From: Caulobacter sp. X
GTDB lineage: Bacteria; Pseudomonadota; Alphaproteobacteria; Caulobacterales; Caulobacteraceae
Reading direction: 5' to 3'
Assembly (NCBI RefSeq): GCF_002742635.1
Contig: NZ_PEGF01000001.1
Coordinates: forward strand, 868,001 to 932,000
Length of the DNA stretch: 64,000 nt
The notes beneath the pieces were generated by a model that made no database searches, was not told the DNA's origin, and saw only the letters and a program-made list of their open reading frames with translations. The first letter of the stretch is position 1. Each line of letters begins with the position of its first letter. Made by a program: the position numbers and the translations under genes. Shown here piece by piece: positions 27,049 to 37,469 of this stretch.

Positions 27049-28545
27049 CTATTCGACGCCGAGCTTCTTGCGCAGCAGCTCGTTGACCGTGGCCGGATTG
27101 GCCTTGCCGCCGGTGGCCTTCATGACCTGGCCGACGAACCAGCCCAGGGCCTGCGGCTTGTCCTTCACGGCCTCGGCCTTGTCCGGATTGCCGGCGATCA
27201 GGTCGTCGATAGCCTTTTCGATGGCGCCGGTGTCGTTGATCTGCACCAGGCCGCGCTTCTCGACGATCTCGGCGGGACGGCCCTCGCCGTTCCACATGTG
27301 CTCGAAGACCTCCTTGGCGATCTTCGACGAGATCGTGCCGTTCTCGATCAGCTCGACCAGCTGGGCGATGTCCGAGGACGGCAGCGGCGAGTCCGTGAAC
27401 GAGGTCCCGGCCGCCGACAGCTTGGCCAGCAGTTCGTTCGTGACCCAGTTGGCCACCAGCTTGGCGTCGCGGCCCTTTGCGGCGGCCTCGAAGTAGTCGG
27501 CGCGGTCGGCGTCGATGATCAGCACGCCGGCGTCGTAGGCCGAGAGGCCATACTGGCTCTGCAGACGCGCCTTCTTGGCGTCCGGCAGCTCCGGCAGGGT
27601 CTCCTCGATCGACTTCACCCAGGCCGGGTCCAGCACCAGCGGCAGCAGGTCCGGATCGGGGAAGTAGCGATAGTCGTGCGCCTCTTCCTTGCTGCGCATC
27701 GAGCGGGTCTCGCCCTTGTTCGGGTCGAACAGGCGGGTCTCCTGGTCGATCTTGCCGCCGTCTTCCAGAATCTCGATCTGGCGACGGGCCTCGTACTCGA
27801 TGGCCTGCTGGATGTAGCGATACGAGTTGACGTTCTTGATCTCGCAGCGCGTGCCCAGGTGCTTGAAGTCGCCGGTGGCGCGGAACTTCTCGTAGTCGCC
27901 CGGACGGCAGACCGAGACGTTCACGTCGGCGCGCAGGTTGCCCTTCTCCATGTCGCCGTCGCAGGTGCCGAGATAGACGAGGATCGTCCGCAGCTTCTTG
28001 ACGTAGGCGGCCGCCTCTTCCGAGGTGCGCATGTCGGGCTTGGAGACGATCTCCATCAGCGCCGTGCCCGCGCGGTTCAGGTCGACATAGGTCGCGTTCG
28101 GATCCTGGTCGTGCAGCGACTTGCCGGCGTCCTGCTCCAGGTGCAGGCGCTCGATGCGCACGTCGAAGGTCGTGCCATCGTCGCGCTCGACCGTGACCAC
28201 GCCCTCGCCGACGATCGGCTGGTCGAATTGGCTGATCTGATAGCCCTGCGGCAGGTCCGGATAGAAGTAGTTTTTCCGGTCGAAGCGGCTCTTCAGGTTG
28301 ATCTGGGCCTTCAGGCCCAGGCCGGTCTTCACGGCTTGCTCGACGCAGAACTTGTTCAGCACCGGCAGCATGCCCGGCATGGCGGCGTCCACGAGGCTGA
28401 CCTGCTCGTTCGGACCCGCGCCGAAGCCGACGGCGGCGCCGGAGAAGAGCTTGGACTTGCTGGCGACCTGAGCGTGCACCTCGAGACCGAGGACCATTTC
28501 CCAGGGGCCGGTGCGGCCTTGGATCTGTTTGGATTCTTGCGTCAT
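27049..28545 (-). CDS. gatB: Asp-tRNA(Asn)/Glu-tRNA(Gln) amidotransferase subunit B
   Basis: A 498-aa protein with GatB signatures: [13 protein letters not shown] near 16, [26 protein letters not shown] near 84 (the PET112 signature), [18 protein letters not shown] near 155 and [12 protein letters not shown] near 290. The YqeY-like tRNA-binding tail is at the C-terminus ([17 protein letters not shown] onward). It carries the kinase and tRNA-binding roles of GatCAB, activating Asp/Glu-tRNA for amidation. It is separated from gatCA by the plus-strand gene at 28786, so it has its own transcription unit. Confidence 0.97.
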   Translation of the reverse strand: MTQESKQIQGRTGPWEMVLGLEVHAQVASKSKLFSGAAVGFGAGPNEQVSLVDAAMPGMLPVLNKFCVEQAVKTGLGLKAQINLKSRFDRKNYFYPDLPQGYQISQFDQPIVGEGVVTVERDDGTTFDVRIERLHLEQDAGKSLHDQDPNATYVDLNRAGTALMEIVSKPDMRTSEEAAAYVKKLRTILVYLGTCDGDMEKGNLRADVNVSVCRPGDYEKFRATGDFKHLGTRCEIKNVNSYRYIQQAIEYEARRQIEILEDGGKIDQETRLFDPNKGETRSMRSKEEAHDYRYFPDPDLLPLVLDPAWVKSIEETLPELPDAKKARLQSQYGLSAYDAGVLIIDADRADYFEAAAKGRDAKLVANWVTNELLAKLSAAGTSFTDSPLPSSDIAQLVELIENGTISSKIAKEVFEHMWNGEGRPAEIVEKRGLVQINDTGAIEKAIDDLIAGNPDKAEAVKDKPQALGWFVGQVMKATGGKANPATVNELLRKKLGVE

Positions 28546-28726
28546 GGCCGTCTCTCTACATCAAGCGCCCTAGGCCGGAAAAGCTCTGGGACGCCCCCGT
28601 GGGCGTATTCGCCAAGGCGATCTCGAGCAAGGCCTTGAAGTTCTTTGTCGGTAGCTGAGGCGTTCGTTTTTCGCGCTTCCAGAATAAGGCGAGAATCCGT
28701 CAAATCCGGCGCCATTGCTGGGCAAG

Positions 28727-28751
28727 GGAACCGCTGAGTTTTCGCGTCGTT
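28727..28751 (+). promoter_or_regulatory. Candidate EcfG/SigT general-stress promoter
   Basis: GGAAC (28727-28731), 16-base spacer, CGTT (28748-28751). This matches the GGAAC-N16/17-CGTT consensus of the alphaproteobacterial general stress sigma factor (EcfG; SigT in Caulobacter). It ends 34 bp before the ATG at 28786. Confidence 0.65.
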
Positions 28752-28785
28752 CATTTTCTCGAACAGCTCACTTACGGAGGTAGAA

Positions 28786-29394
28786 ATGCCCGCCGCTTAC
28801 ACTACCCGCCCCGCTTTGAACTTCGATGCGCCGGAGCCGGCCATCACGACTGACTCCAATGCTTCGGCTCTTTTCCCCTCGCAGCCCGTCTATGCCCGCA
28901 CGCCGAGGAAAAAGGCTTCGAACAACCTGCCGCTTCTGATTGGCGCGCCCATCGTGGCGGTCGCCGCCGGGGCCCTGATCTGGGGCATGACGGCCAATCG
29001 CGCCGAAGCGCCGACCGACCAGCAGTCGTTGCAGGTCGCCGCCGCGCAAAGCCCCGCGCCACTGACCGCGCCGCTGCCCCCCGAAGCGACCCCGTCGCCG
29101 ATCCCGCAGCCGACCGAGGTGGCGGCCAACGAAACCCCCGCCCCGGCTCCAGTCGCCCGCGCCACGACGCCGCGCGCCGCCGCTCCGGCTCGCCCGGCCG
29201 CTCGTCGCGCCGCGCCGGTGGAGACTAGCGCTCCGGACGCCGCCAGCGCTTCGACCAACGTCAGCGCCACCGTCCCGGCCGCGCCGCCGACCGTGAGCGC
29301 CGCCCCGGCGATCGCCGAACCGGCCCCGCTGGTCGTTCCGTCGCCGGCCGCTCCTCAGGCGACTCCGACGACCGAGCCTAGCAACCCGATGTAA
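28786..29394 (+). CDS. Single-TM envelope protein with Ala/Pro-rich extracytoplasmic tail
   Basis: A 202-aa protein. Residues 1-45 are cytoplasmic with a basic patch (ARTPRKKASNN), a single transmembrane helix runs at about 48-68 (LPLLIGAPIVAVAAGALIWGM), and the remaining ~130 residues are low-complexity Pro/Ala/Thr (APLTAPLPPEATPSPIPQP, ATTPRAAAPARPAARRAAP). ATG has CGGAGG upstream. No catalytic domain. Upstream lies a GGAAC-N16-CGTT promoter, so it is a predicted member of the general stress response. It could span the periplasm structurally; function unknown. Confidence 0.82.
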   Translation: MPAAYTTRPALNFDAPEPAITTDSNASALFPSQPVYARTPRKKASNNLPLLIGAPIVAVAAGALIWGMTANRAEAPTDQQSLQVAAAQSPAPLTAPLPPEATPSPIPQPTEVAANETPAPAPVARATTPRAAAPARPAARRAAPVETSAPDAASASTNVSATVPAAPPTVSAAPAIAEPAPLVVPSPAAPQATPTTEPSNPM

Positions 29395-29422
29395 CCTCGG
29401 GTCCCACACCCCGAACGAAGAA

Positions 29423-29451
29423 GGGCGGCTCCGCGAGGAGCCGCCCTTTTT
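29423..29451 (+). terminator. Rho-independent terminator after the stress-type envelope gene
   Basis: GGGCGGCTCC (29423-29432), GCGA loop, GGAGCCGCCC (29437-29446), then TTTTT. A textbook terminator on the plus strand. AAGAAGGGCGG on the other side may also help end gatA transcription (gatA stops at 29455). Confidence 0.9.
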
Positions 29452-29454
29452 ACA

Positions 29455-30927
29455 TCACCACCACTTCTCGGCCTTGGCCTTGAAGCCAGCGGCCTTCTCG
29501 ACCGCCCCGGCGACCGAGAACACCGTCGCCTCGTCCAGAGGCTTGCCGATGATCTGCAGGCCCAGCGGCAGGCCGTTGGCGTCGAGGCCGGCGGGCAAGC
29601 TCAGGCCCGGCAGGCCCGCCAGGTTGGTCGTCACCGTGAAGACGTCATTCAGGTACATGGCGATCGGGTCGTTGCTGTTCTCGCCCAGGCCGAACGCCGC
29701 CGAGGGCGCGGTCGGGGTGAGGATCGCGTCGACCTTTTGCCAGGCGTTGTCGAAGTCCTCGGCGATGCGGCGGCGCACCTTCAGGGCCTTCAGGTAATAG
29801 GCGTCGTAATAGCCGGCCGACAGAACATAGGTGCCGATCAGGATGCGGCGCTTGACCTCGTCGCCGAAACCCGAGGCCCGCGTGTTCTCGTAGATCTCGG
29901 TGAGGTTCGCGCCCTCTTCCCGCAGGCCGTAGCGCATGCCGTCGTAGCGGGCGAGGTTCGAGGAGGCCTCGGCCGGGGCCACGATGTAGTAGGCCGGCAG
30001 GGCGTACTTGGTGTGCGGCAGGCTGATGTCGACGATTTCGCAGCCGGCTTCTTTCAGCCAGGCGATGCCGTCCTGCCAGAGCTTCTCGATCTCGGCCGGC
30101 ATGTTGTCGACCCGGTATTCCTTCGGAATGCCGATCTTCAGGCCCTTCACAGACTTGCCCACGAACTGAGTGAAGTCCGGAACCGGGATGTCGAGGCTGG
30201 TCGAGTCCTTGGGGTCGTGGCCCGACATCGAGGTCAGCAGCAGGGCCGCGTCCTCGACGGTCTTGGCGATCGGGCCGGCCTGGTCCAGCGAGCTGGCGAA
30301 GGCGACAACGCCCCAGCGCGAGCAGCGGCCGTAGGTCGGCTTGATCCCAACGGTGCCGGTGAAGGCGGCCGGCTGGCGGATCGAGCCGCCGGTGTCGGTG
30401 GCCGTGGCGCCCAGGCACAGGTCCGCCGCGACGGCCGCGGCCGAACCACCGGACGAGCCGCCCGGGGTCAGGGCCTTGGTCGAGCCCTGGGCGCGCCAGG
30501 GGTTGGTCACCGGGCCGAAATAGCTGGTCTCGTTCGACGAGCCCATGGCGAACTGGTCGAGGTTCAGCTTGCCCAGCATGACCGCGCCGTCGCGCCACAG
30601 CTGGCTGGTCACCGTCGACTCGTAGGTCGGGACGAAGTTTTCCAGGATCTTCGAGCAGGCCGTGGTGCGCACGCCCTCGGTGCAGAAGAGGTCCTTCACG
30701 CCCAGCGGCGCGCCTTCCAGCGGGCCGGCTTGGCCTTGAGCCCGGCGAGCGTCGGACTTGGCGGCCATGTCCAGCGCCTTCTCCGGCGTCTCCAGGATGT
30801 AGGCGTTGAGGCCACGGGCGGCTTCGATCGCTTCGATGTGGGCCTTGGTCAGCTCGACCGAGGTGAAGTCGCCCTTGGCCAGGCCGTCGACGGCGGCCTT
30901 CAGGGTCAGATTGGTGAGCGCGCTCAT
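29455..30927 (-). CDS. gatA: Asp-tRNA(Asn)/Glu-tRNA(Gln) amidotransferase subunit A
   Basis: A 490-aa amidase-signature enzyme: catalytic Lys in [10 protein letters not shown] (~72), the glycine/serine-rich [34 protein letters not shown] with the cis-Ser and nucleophile Ser, and the C-terminal [20 protein letters not shown]. It hydrolyses glutamine to supply ammonia to GatB. It overlaps gatC by one base (TAATG), so they are coupled. Confidence 0.97.
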   Translation of the reverse strand: MSALTNLTLKAAVDGLAKGDFTSVELTKAHIEAIEAARGLNAYILETPEKALDMAAKSDARRAQGQAGPLEGAPLGVKDLFCTEGVRTTACSKILENFVPTYESTVTSQLWRDGAVMLGKLNLDQFAMGSSNETSYFGPVTNPWRAQGSTKALTPGGSSGGSAAAVAADLCLGATATDTGGSIRQPAAFTGTVGIKPTYGRCSRWGVVAFASSLDQAGPIAKTVEDAALLLTSMSGHDPKDSTSLDIPVPDFTQFVGKSVKGLKIGIPKEYRVDNMPAEIEKLWQDGIAWLKEAGCEIVDISLPHTKYALPAYYIVAPAEASSNLARYDGMRYGLREEGANLTEIYENTRASGFGDEVKRRILIGTYVLSAGYYDAYYLKALKVRRRIAEDFDNAWQKVDAILTPTAPSAAFGLGENSNDPIAMYLNDVFTVTTNLAGLPGLSLPAGLDANGLPLGLQIIGKPLDEATVFSVAGAVEKAAGFKAKAEKWW

Positions 30928-31214
30928 TATTCGACCACCTTCGGCACAACGAAGAAGTTGCCGACCGACTTGGGCGCATTGGCGGTCACCAGGGCCGGAT
31001 CGCCGCCCATGGTCACCACGTCCTCGCGCATCGGCAGGCCGGAGGCCACGACGCTGGTCAGCGGCTCGCAGCCGTCGGTGTCCACCTCGGCCAGCTGCTC
31101 GATCCAGGTCATGATGCCGTTGAGCTCTTGAGCCAAAGCCTCGATGCGCTCTTCGGGTTCGGCGATGCGGGCGAGCCGGGCGACCTTCCGCACCGTGGCG
31201 GCGTCAATGGCCAT
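30927..31214 (-). CDS. gatC: Asp-tRNA(Asn)/Glu-tRNA(Gln) amidotransferase subunit C
   Basis: A 95-aa protein of normal GatC length. The N-terminal [43 protein letters not shown] is the GatC signature, and the tail [16 protein letters not shown] is the conserved C-terminal belt segment. It wraps GatA and GatB together. AGGAG lies at 31220-31224, reading toward ATG 31214. Divergent from ruvX. Confidence 0.96.
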   Translation of the reverse strand: MAIDAATVRKVARLARIAEPEERIEALAQELNGIMTWIEQLAEVDTDGCEPLTSVVASGLPMREDVVTMGGDPALVTANAPKSVGNFFVVPKVVE

Positions 31215-31296
31215 GGGGATCTCCTGAAATTCGAACGCGTCGGTTACTAGGCCGGAGACAAGGTTTCAAGCGGCGCGGCTCCTGATAAAGAGAGCC

Positions 31297-31767
31297 ATGC
31301 CCGTTCTCGACATCGAAGACTTCGCCGCCGCCCTGCCCCAGTACGCCCCGGTGGTGGGCCTGGACCCTGGCGAAAGGACCATTGGGGTCGCCGTCTCGGA
31401 CGTCACCCGCACGGTCGCCAGCCCCTTGGCCCTGATCGAGAAGACCAAGTTCAGCAAGGACGCCGAGGCGCTGTTCAAGCTGATGGACAGCCGCGGCGCG
31501 ATCGGCATCGTCATCGGCCTGCCCATGAACATGGATGGGACAGAGGGCGTCCGCTGCCAGAGCAACCGGGCGCTGGGCCGCAACCTGTTGCGGCTCAAGC
31601 CGGACCTGCCCATCACCTTCTGGGACGAGCGCCTCTCGACGGCGGCGGTGACGCGGGTGCTGATCGACGAGCATGACGTGAACCGGAAAAGACGAGCCGA
31701 GGTCGTGGACAAGATGGCGGCCGGCTGGATCCTGCAGGGCGCGCTGGAGCGGCTGCGGGGGTTGTAG
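31297..31767 (+). CDS. ruvX: Putative pre-16S rRNA nuclease / Holliday junction resolvase YqgF
   Basis: A 156-aa RNase H-fold protein with VVGLDPGERTIGVAVSD (catalytic Asp), the IGIVIGLPMNMDGTEG loop and FWDERLSTAAVTRVLIDEHDVNRKRR. Family knowledge: YqgF/RuvX matures the 16S rRNA 5' end. Linked closely to gatC by a divergent promoter region of 82 bp. A palindromic repeat cluster starts 9 bp after the stop. Confidence 0.95.
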   Translation: MPVLDIEDFAAALPQYAPVVGLDPGERTIGVAVSDVTRTVASPLALIEKTKFSKDAEALFKLMDSRGAIGIVIGLPMNMDGTEGVRCQSNRALGRNLLRLKPDLPITFWDERLSTAAVTRVLIDEHDVNRKRRAEVVDKMAAGWILQGALERLRGL

Positions 31768-31775
31768 GCGCTAGT

Positions 31776-31896
31776 TCCTCCCCCGTGACACGGGGGAGGT
31801 GTCGCGGAGCGACGGAGGGGGCGAACTGGAGGTCGGCCGAGATGGCCCCCTCCGGCCCTCCGGGCCACCTCCCCCGCGTCGCGGGGGAGGATCTTG
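31776..31896. repeat. Intergenic palindromic repeat, copy A
   Basis: Begins with a hairpin, CCTCCCCCGTG-CACGGGGGAGG (31777-31799), then TGTCGCGGAGCGACGGAGGGGGCG. After a ~20-base variable middle come GGCCCCCTCCGGCCCTCCGGGCC and a second terminal hairpin, CCTCCCCCGCG-CGCGGGGGAGG, ending GGATCTT. It is nearly the same as copy C at 45527, differing mainly in the centre. REP-like; could act as an mRNA 3' structure. Confidence 0.8.
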
Positions 31897-32361
31897 GTCC
31901 GCAAGCTTCAGACACACCCCCGCCGCTTCACGCGGTCTCCCGCTGAAGGTTCGGAAAGGGACGCGGAGCGCCGGACATCCGTCCGGTGAACTTTGATAAA
32001 TACCGTTTCGACGAAGCCCGACGCTCCGCGCGACCGTTATTCGCCAGCGTCCCGTCGGGTGGCCCTGTTCAGGCCTTACCGGGACCTGGGCGCTTCCGTT
32101 TCCAGAAGACCCAGCGGTCGAAGAGGACGGGCTTCCAGCCAGACACGCCCTTTTGCCTTCAACCACGCCAACGGCGGGCGGGTGAGCCCAGCAAGCTCAG
32201 CCCCGGACCGTCCGAGTATCCCCCTCGAACCTGTCCCCGCTCGATCGCCCCCCGCCGCCGCAAATGGTCGCTGGCCATGCGCCCTTTCCTCGCGACGAGG
32301 TGGGTAGAGAATACGGCAGGTTTCGAGGGGGAGGATAAGATCGCGCGAACACTCGTTCCTT
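31897..32361. other. Intergenic sequence between repeats, possible decayed or repeat-derived DNA
   Basis: No gene recognised. An inverted repeat, CGCGGAGCG (near 31961) and CGCTCCGCG (near 32022), flanks an AT-rich stretch (TTTGATAAATACCG). On the minus strand a short stretch around 32080-32160 reads as high-GC3 codons (GWKPVLFDRWVFWKRKRPGPGKA) but is preceded in frame by a stop, so it looks like a decayed fragment or dispersed repeat rather than a gene. Confidence 0.4.
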
Positions 32362-32550
32362 CCATCACCCTCTCCCTTGGGGAGAGGGCGGGGCCCAAGC
32401 GAAGCTTGGGAGGGTGAGGGGCTAAGCCCTCGCCGTTAAAAACGCAGGTAACACATAAGCTTGCGCGGACTCACCACCGGCTCCGCCATCCCCTCGCCCT
32501 CCTACGCCTTCGGCGCGGGCCCCGCCCTCTCCCTCCGGGAGACGGTGTTC
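32362..32550. repeat. Second family of GC-rich intergenic repeat, inverted pair
   Basis: Left arm 32362-32423: CATCACCCTCTCCCTTGGGG, then GAGAGGGCGGGGCCCAAGC-GAAGCTTGGG and AGGGTGAGGGGC. Right arm 32488-32550 contains the same blocks inverted: CCATCCCCTCGCCCTCC, CGCGGGCCCCGCCCTCTCCCTCCGGGAGA. The two arms can pair over most of their length around a ~65-base spacer. Likely a dispersed alphaproteobacterial REP-type element. Confidence 0.7.
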
Positions 32551-32624
32551 TATTCCCATCCTCCACAGAGCGTTTGCGCCCCTAACCTTCCCTTCCCGCC
32601 CAAAGCCGCCTATGACGCGGGCTC

Positions 32625-33616
<992 letters not shown>

Positions 33617-33620
<4 letters not shown>

Positions 33621-34918
33621 ACGCCCCCCAGCCCCTCGCCTTCGTCAACGCCCGCCTGGTCGATCCGGAAAGCGGCTACGACGGTCCCGGCGGCGTCATC
33701 GTCTCGGAAGGCGTCATCACCGACGTCGCCAAGGGCCGCGAGTTCGGCAAGCTCAGCAAGGCCGTGCGGGTCATCGACTGCGGCGGCGCTCTGCTGGCGC
33801 CCGGCCTGATCGATCTGCGCGTCCGCACCGGCGAGCCCGGCGCCGAGACCAAGGAAACCCTGGCCTCGGCCGCCAAGGCCGCCGCGGCGGGCGGCGTCAC
33901 CTCGTTCGTGGTCCAGCCCGACACCGCGCCGGCGATCGACGATCCCAGCGTCGTCGACTTCATCCTGCGCCGCGCCCGCGACATCGACAGCGCCCGCATC
34001 CTGGTGGCCGGCGCGGCGACGCGTGGCCTGAAGGGCGAGCAGATGGCCGAGATCGGCCTGATGCGCGAGGCCGGCTGCGTCTATGTCACCGACGCCGGCA
34101 AGCCGATCGTCGACAGCAAGGTCATGCAGCGCGTCCTGACCTACGCCAAGGGCTTCGACGCCCTTCTGGCCCACCGGCCGATGGATCCGTGGCTGGGCAA
34201 GGGCGGCGCGGCGATCGGCGGCGAGTTCGCCGGCCGCATGGGCTTGCCCTCGATCTCGCCGATGGCCGAGCGGATCATGCTTGAGCGCGACGTCGCCCTG
34301 CTGGAAGCCACCGGCGGCAAGCTGCTGGTCGACCAGATCAGCTCGGCCCAGGCCCTCGAGACCTTGTCGCGCGCCAAGGCCAAGGGCCTGCGGATCAGCG
34401 CCTCGGTGTCGATCAACCACCTGTCGTTCAATGAGCTGGACATCGGCGACTACCGCACCTTCGCCAAGCTGAACCCGCCCTTGCGCGGCGAGGACGACCG
34501 CCAGGCGCTGATCGAGGCGCTGGCTTCGGGCCTGATCGACGTCGTCGTTTCCTCGCACAGCCCGGCCCCCGCCGAGGACAAGCGCCTGCCGTTCGACGAA
34601 GCCGCGCCGGGCGCGGTGGGTCTTGAGACCCTGCTGCCGGCCCTGCTGTCGCTGTATCACGAGGAGCGCATCGCCCTCGTCGATCTGATCCGCGCCGTCA
34701 CCCTGGCCCCGGCCGAACTCTTGGGCCTTCGCGGCGGCCGCATCGCGCCGGGCGCGCCGGCGGATCTGGTGTTGTGCGACATCGACGCGCCGATCATCGT
34801 CGACGCCGCCCGCCTGCTGTCGAAGTCCAAGAACTCGCCGTTCGACGGCCGCCGCCTGCAGGGCCAGGTGCTGATGACGGTGGTCGACGGCCGCGTCGTC
34901 CACCGCGCGGAGGGCTAG
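33617..34918 (+). CDS. pyrX: Catalytically inactive dihydroorotase homolog (PyrC'/PyrX)
   Basis: A 433-aa amidohydrolase-fold protein whose overall order fits type I dihydroorotase (APGLIDLxVxxx[41 protein letters not shown]). The metal-binding HxH is replaced: [10 protein letters not shown] instead of DLHVHLREPG, with both His now Arg. The later catalytic TDHAPH segment reads SSHSPA, losing the Asp. It should therefore not hydrolyse dihydroorotate. Known precedent: Pseudomonas PyrC' is an inactive DHOase needed to assemble ATCase. Stop is inside a CTAG shared with the convergent membrane gene. A functional pyrC should be elsewhere in the genome. Confidence 0.9.
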
Positions 34919-35592
34919 GCCCTCCGCGTCATGAAGGCGAAGGCCATGGCGGTCGCCGCCCCGACCAGGGCGCCCGCCGCCAGGCCGCCGATCGCGCCCA
35001 ACGCCCAGACCGGTCCGAGCGCGAAGCCCGAGGCGGCCAGATAGATCGCCGGCAGGCCCAGCGCCCAGCCGACCGCGTTGCCGACGATCCAGGGCCAGCG
35101 CTTCACGCCCAGGCCGCCCAGCGCCAGCGTCTGCACGCCGCCGAACAGGGCGCCCACCAGCAGGCCAAAGCCCGCCGCCATCACGACCGTTTGTGAAATG
35201 GTCGGGTCGAAGCCGTCGGCGCCGCCCGCATTGGGCGAGAAGATCGAGAACGACGAGCCCGCCGCCCAGCCGATCGTGGCGACGACGCAGGTCGCCATCG
35301 TCCAGCGCACGATCGAGATGTCGGGCAACCGGCGGCTCATCATGTTGGCCTGGACCAGGCCCAGCACCATGCCCTCGGGAATACCCGACAGCGCCTTCAT
35401 CAGAAGCATGGAGATCTGCCAGAACAGCCCGTCCGGCTCGGGCAGCAGGCCGTCGGCCCACACCCACCAGGACGCGCCCAGCAGGATCCCGATCAGCTCG
35501 GCCAGAGCGGTCAGCAGTATCCACGCGATCCAGCCGCCTCGCCCCGCGCCTCGCGCCTCAACGCCATGAACCGCGCCCATCGTCCCCGCCAT
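34915..35592 (-). CDS. Polytopic membrane protein of unknown function
   Basis: 225 aa from ATG 35592 (Shine-Dalgarno GGGGAAG). About five to six hydrophobic segments: GWIAWILLTALAELIGILLGASWWVW, GIPEGMVLGLVQANMM, ATCVVATIGWAAGSSF, VVMAAGFGLLVGALFGGVQTLAL, WIVGNAVGWALGLPAIYL and GAIGGLAAGALVGAATAMAFAFM. GxxxG-rich helices with repeated GNAVGWALG-like motifs resemble small bacterial glycine-zipper membrane proteins. Function not recognised. Confidence 0.82.
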   Translation of the reverse strand: MAGTMGAVHGVEARGAGRGGWIAWILLTALAELIGILLGASWWVWADGLLPEPDGLFWQISMLLMKALSGIPEGMVLGLVQANMMSRRLPDISIVRWTMATCVVATIGWAAGSSFSIFSPNAGGADGFDPTISQTVVMAAGFGLLVGALFGGVQTLALGGLGVKRWPWIVGNAVGWALGLPAIYLAASGFALGPVWALGAIGGLAAGALVGAATAMAFAFMTRRA

Positions 35593-35704
35593 TACGCTTC
35601 CCCACGAAATTCCGCGCGACTTTGCCAGCGGATCGAAGCGATTTACACCCTTACTCGACACGGCGCGCTTGAGCTCGCACAAAACTCTCTCTAAGGTAGA
35701 AAAC

Positions 35705-36349
35705 GTGGAAAGTCTCGCCTCTGCCGTTTATCTGACTCTCGCGATCGCCGTGGTCGGCGGTTACCTGCTGGGTTCGATTCCGTTCGGCCTGATCGCCACC
35801 CGCCTCGGCGGCGCGGGCGACATCCGCAAGATCGGCTCAGGCAATATCGGCGCGACCAACGTGCTGCGCTCGGGGCGCAAGGACCTGGCCCTGATCACCC
35901 TCTTGGGCGACGGCGGCAAGGGCGTGGTCGCGGTGCTGCTGGCTCGCTACCTGACTCACGGAAACCCCACCGTGATCGCCCTGGCCGGCGGCGCGGCCTT
36001 CCTGGGCCACCTGTTCCCGGTGTGGCTGAAGTTCAAGGGCGGCAAGGGCGTGGCGACCTTCTACGGCGTGCTGCTCAGCGCCTGCTGGCCGGTCGGCGTG
36101 CTGGCGGCCGTCACCTGGCTGGCCATGGCCGCCCTCTTCCGCATCAGTTCGCTGGCCGCCCTGACCGCCGCCGTCCTGGCCGCCCCCTTCGCCATCGCCA
36201 CCGACCAGCCGCGTCCGCTGATCGGCCTGGCGATCTTCATGGCCATCCTGATCTTCATCCGCCACCGCGAGAACATCGCGCGCCTGCTCAAGGGCGAGGA
36301 GCCGAAGATCGGCAAGAAGAAGCCGGCCGAAGCCGCCGAGGCGCCGTGA
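35705..36349 (+). CDS. plsY: Glycerol-3-phosphate acyltransferase PlsY
   Basis: A 214-aa integral membrane enzyme with the three PlsY motifs: LGSIPFGLIATR (motif 1), GSGNIGATNVLRSGRK (motif 2) and LFPVWLKFKGGKGVAT (motif 3). It moves the acyl group from acyl-phosphate to glycerol-3-phosphate, the first step of phospholipid synthesis. I chose GTG 35705 (AAGG eight bases upstream); an upstream TTG at 35669 would add 12 residues. A Lys-rich tail follows the last helix. It overlaps dprA as GTGA. Confidence 0.95.
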   Translation: MESLASAVYLTLAIAVVGGYLLGSIPFGLIATRLGGAGDIRKIGSGNIGATNVLRSGRKDLALITLLGDGGKGVVAVLLARYLTHGNPTVIALAGGAAFLGHLFPVWLKFKGGKGVATFYGVLLSACWPVGVLAAVTWLAMAALFRISSLAALTAAVLAAPFAIATDQPRPLIGLAIFMAILIFIRHRENIARLLKGEEPKIGKKKPAEAAEAP

Positions 36350-37443
36350 TCCCCGGCCGGCTCTCGGACATCCAGCGTCTGGCCTGGCTTCGCCTGGCGC
36401 GCACCGAGACGGTCGGCCCCGTCGCCTTCGACCATCTGCTGGCCCGCTATGGCACGCCCGAGCGGGCCCTGTCGGCCCTGCCCGACCTCTCCCGCAAGGG
36501 CGGACGCGCCGTTCCCCTGACCCTGCCGCCGCGCGAGGCGATCGAGCGCGAACTCGAAGCCGGCGAGAGACTCGGCGCCCGCCTGATCTGCGGGTGCGAG
36601 CCTGATTTTCCGCCGCGCCTGGCGGCCCTCGATCCGCCGCCGCCCGTACTCTGGGCCCTGGGTCGCGCCGAGCTCTTGTCCGAGCCCTCCATCGCCATCG
36701 TCGGCGCGCGCATCGCCTCGGCCGCTGGCCAGCGCTTCGCCCGCCAGTTGGCGACGGATCTCGGAACGGCCGGCTACGTTGTCGTTTCCGGCATGGCGCG
36801 CGGCATCGACGGCGCGGCGCACGAGGGCTCGCTGACCACCGGAGCCGTCGCCGTCCTGGGCGGCGGCGTGGGCGACATCTATCCGCCGGAGCATGATCGG
36901 CTGCACGCGCGCCTCGCCGCCGAAGGCTGCGTGGTCTCCGAAAGCGCGCCCGACCGCCGCGCCCAGGCCAAGGACTTCCCCCGCCGCAACCGGATCATCG
37001 CCGGCCTGGCGTTGGGTGTCGTCGTGGTCGAGGCCGAACTGAAGTCGGGCTCGCTGATCACCGCGCGCCTAGCCGCCGAGCAGGGCCGCGACGTCTTCGC
37101 CGTGCCAGGCTCGCCGCTGGACCCGCGCTCGAAGGGGACCAACGACCTGATCCGCCAGGGCGCGATCCTGTGCGAAGGCGCCGAGGATGTTCTGCGCTCG
37201 CTGGCGGGCGAAGCCCGGCTGCGGGAGCGCGACCGCCCCTACGAGGCCGAGCCGCCCTCCGATCTCGATCCCGACGCGCTGCGCGAGCGCGTCGCCGCCC
37301 TGCTGTCGCCGACACCGGTCCCGCGCAACGACCTGATCCGCGCCGTCGCCGCGCCCACCTCGGCGGTCATGGCGGCGCTCGTCGAGCTCAGCCTGGCGGG
37401 TCGGGCGGAGTTCCTGGACGGCGGGCTGGTGGCGGGGCTTTAG
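36346..37443 (+). CDS. dprA: DNA processing protein DprA
   Basis: A 365-aa protein starting at GTG 36346, overlapping the plsY stop. N-terminal SAM-like helical region (LSDIQRLAWLRLARTETVGPVAFDHLL), then the Rossmann DprA core (IAIVGARIASAAGQRFARQLATDLG, VVSGMARGIDGAAHEGSL, VAVLGGGVGDIYPPEH, FPRRNRIIAGLALGVVVVEAELKSGSLITARLA, DVFAVPGSPLDPRSKGTNDLIRQGA), and a C-terminal winged helix from ~305. It loads RecA on incoming single-stranded DNA during transformation. Confidence 0.96.
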   Translation: MIPGRLSDIQRLAWLRLARTETVGPVAFDHLLARYGTPERALSALPDLSRKGGRAVPLTLPPREAIERELEAGERLGARLICGCEPDFPPRLAALDPPPPVLWALGRAELLSEPSIAIVGARIASAAGQRFARQLATDLGTAGYVVVSGMARGIDGAAHEGSLTTGAVAVLGGGVGDIYPPEHDRLHARLAAEGCVVSESAPDRRAQAKDFPRRNRIIAGLALGVVVVEAELKSGSLITARLAAEQGRDVFAVPGSPLDPRSKGTNDLIRQGAILCEGAEDVLRSLAGEARLRERDRPYEAEPPSDLDPDALRERVAALLSPTPVPRNDLIRAVAAPTSAVMAALVELSLAGRAEFLDGGLVAGL

Positions 37444-37469
37444 AAACCCATCGTGATAGGTTATCCTGG

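Noticed and set aside
28542..28754. 70-aa minus-strand frame overlapping the gatB start by ATGA
   Set aside because: Third-position GC is only about half, far below neighbours, and its start region lies on top of the GGAAC-N16-CGTT promoter.
31776..32550. CRISPR array
   Set aside because: Repeats are inverted and composite, not direct repeats with unique equal-length spacers, and no cas gene is present.
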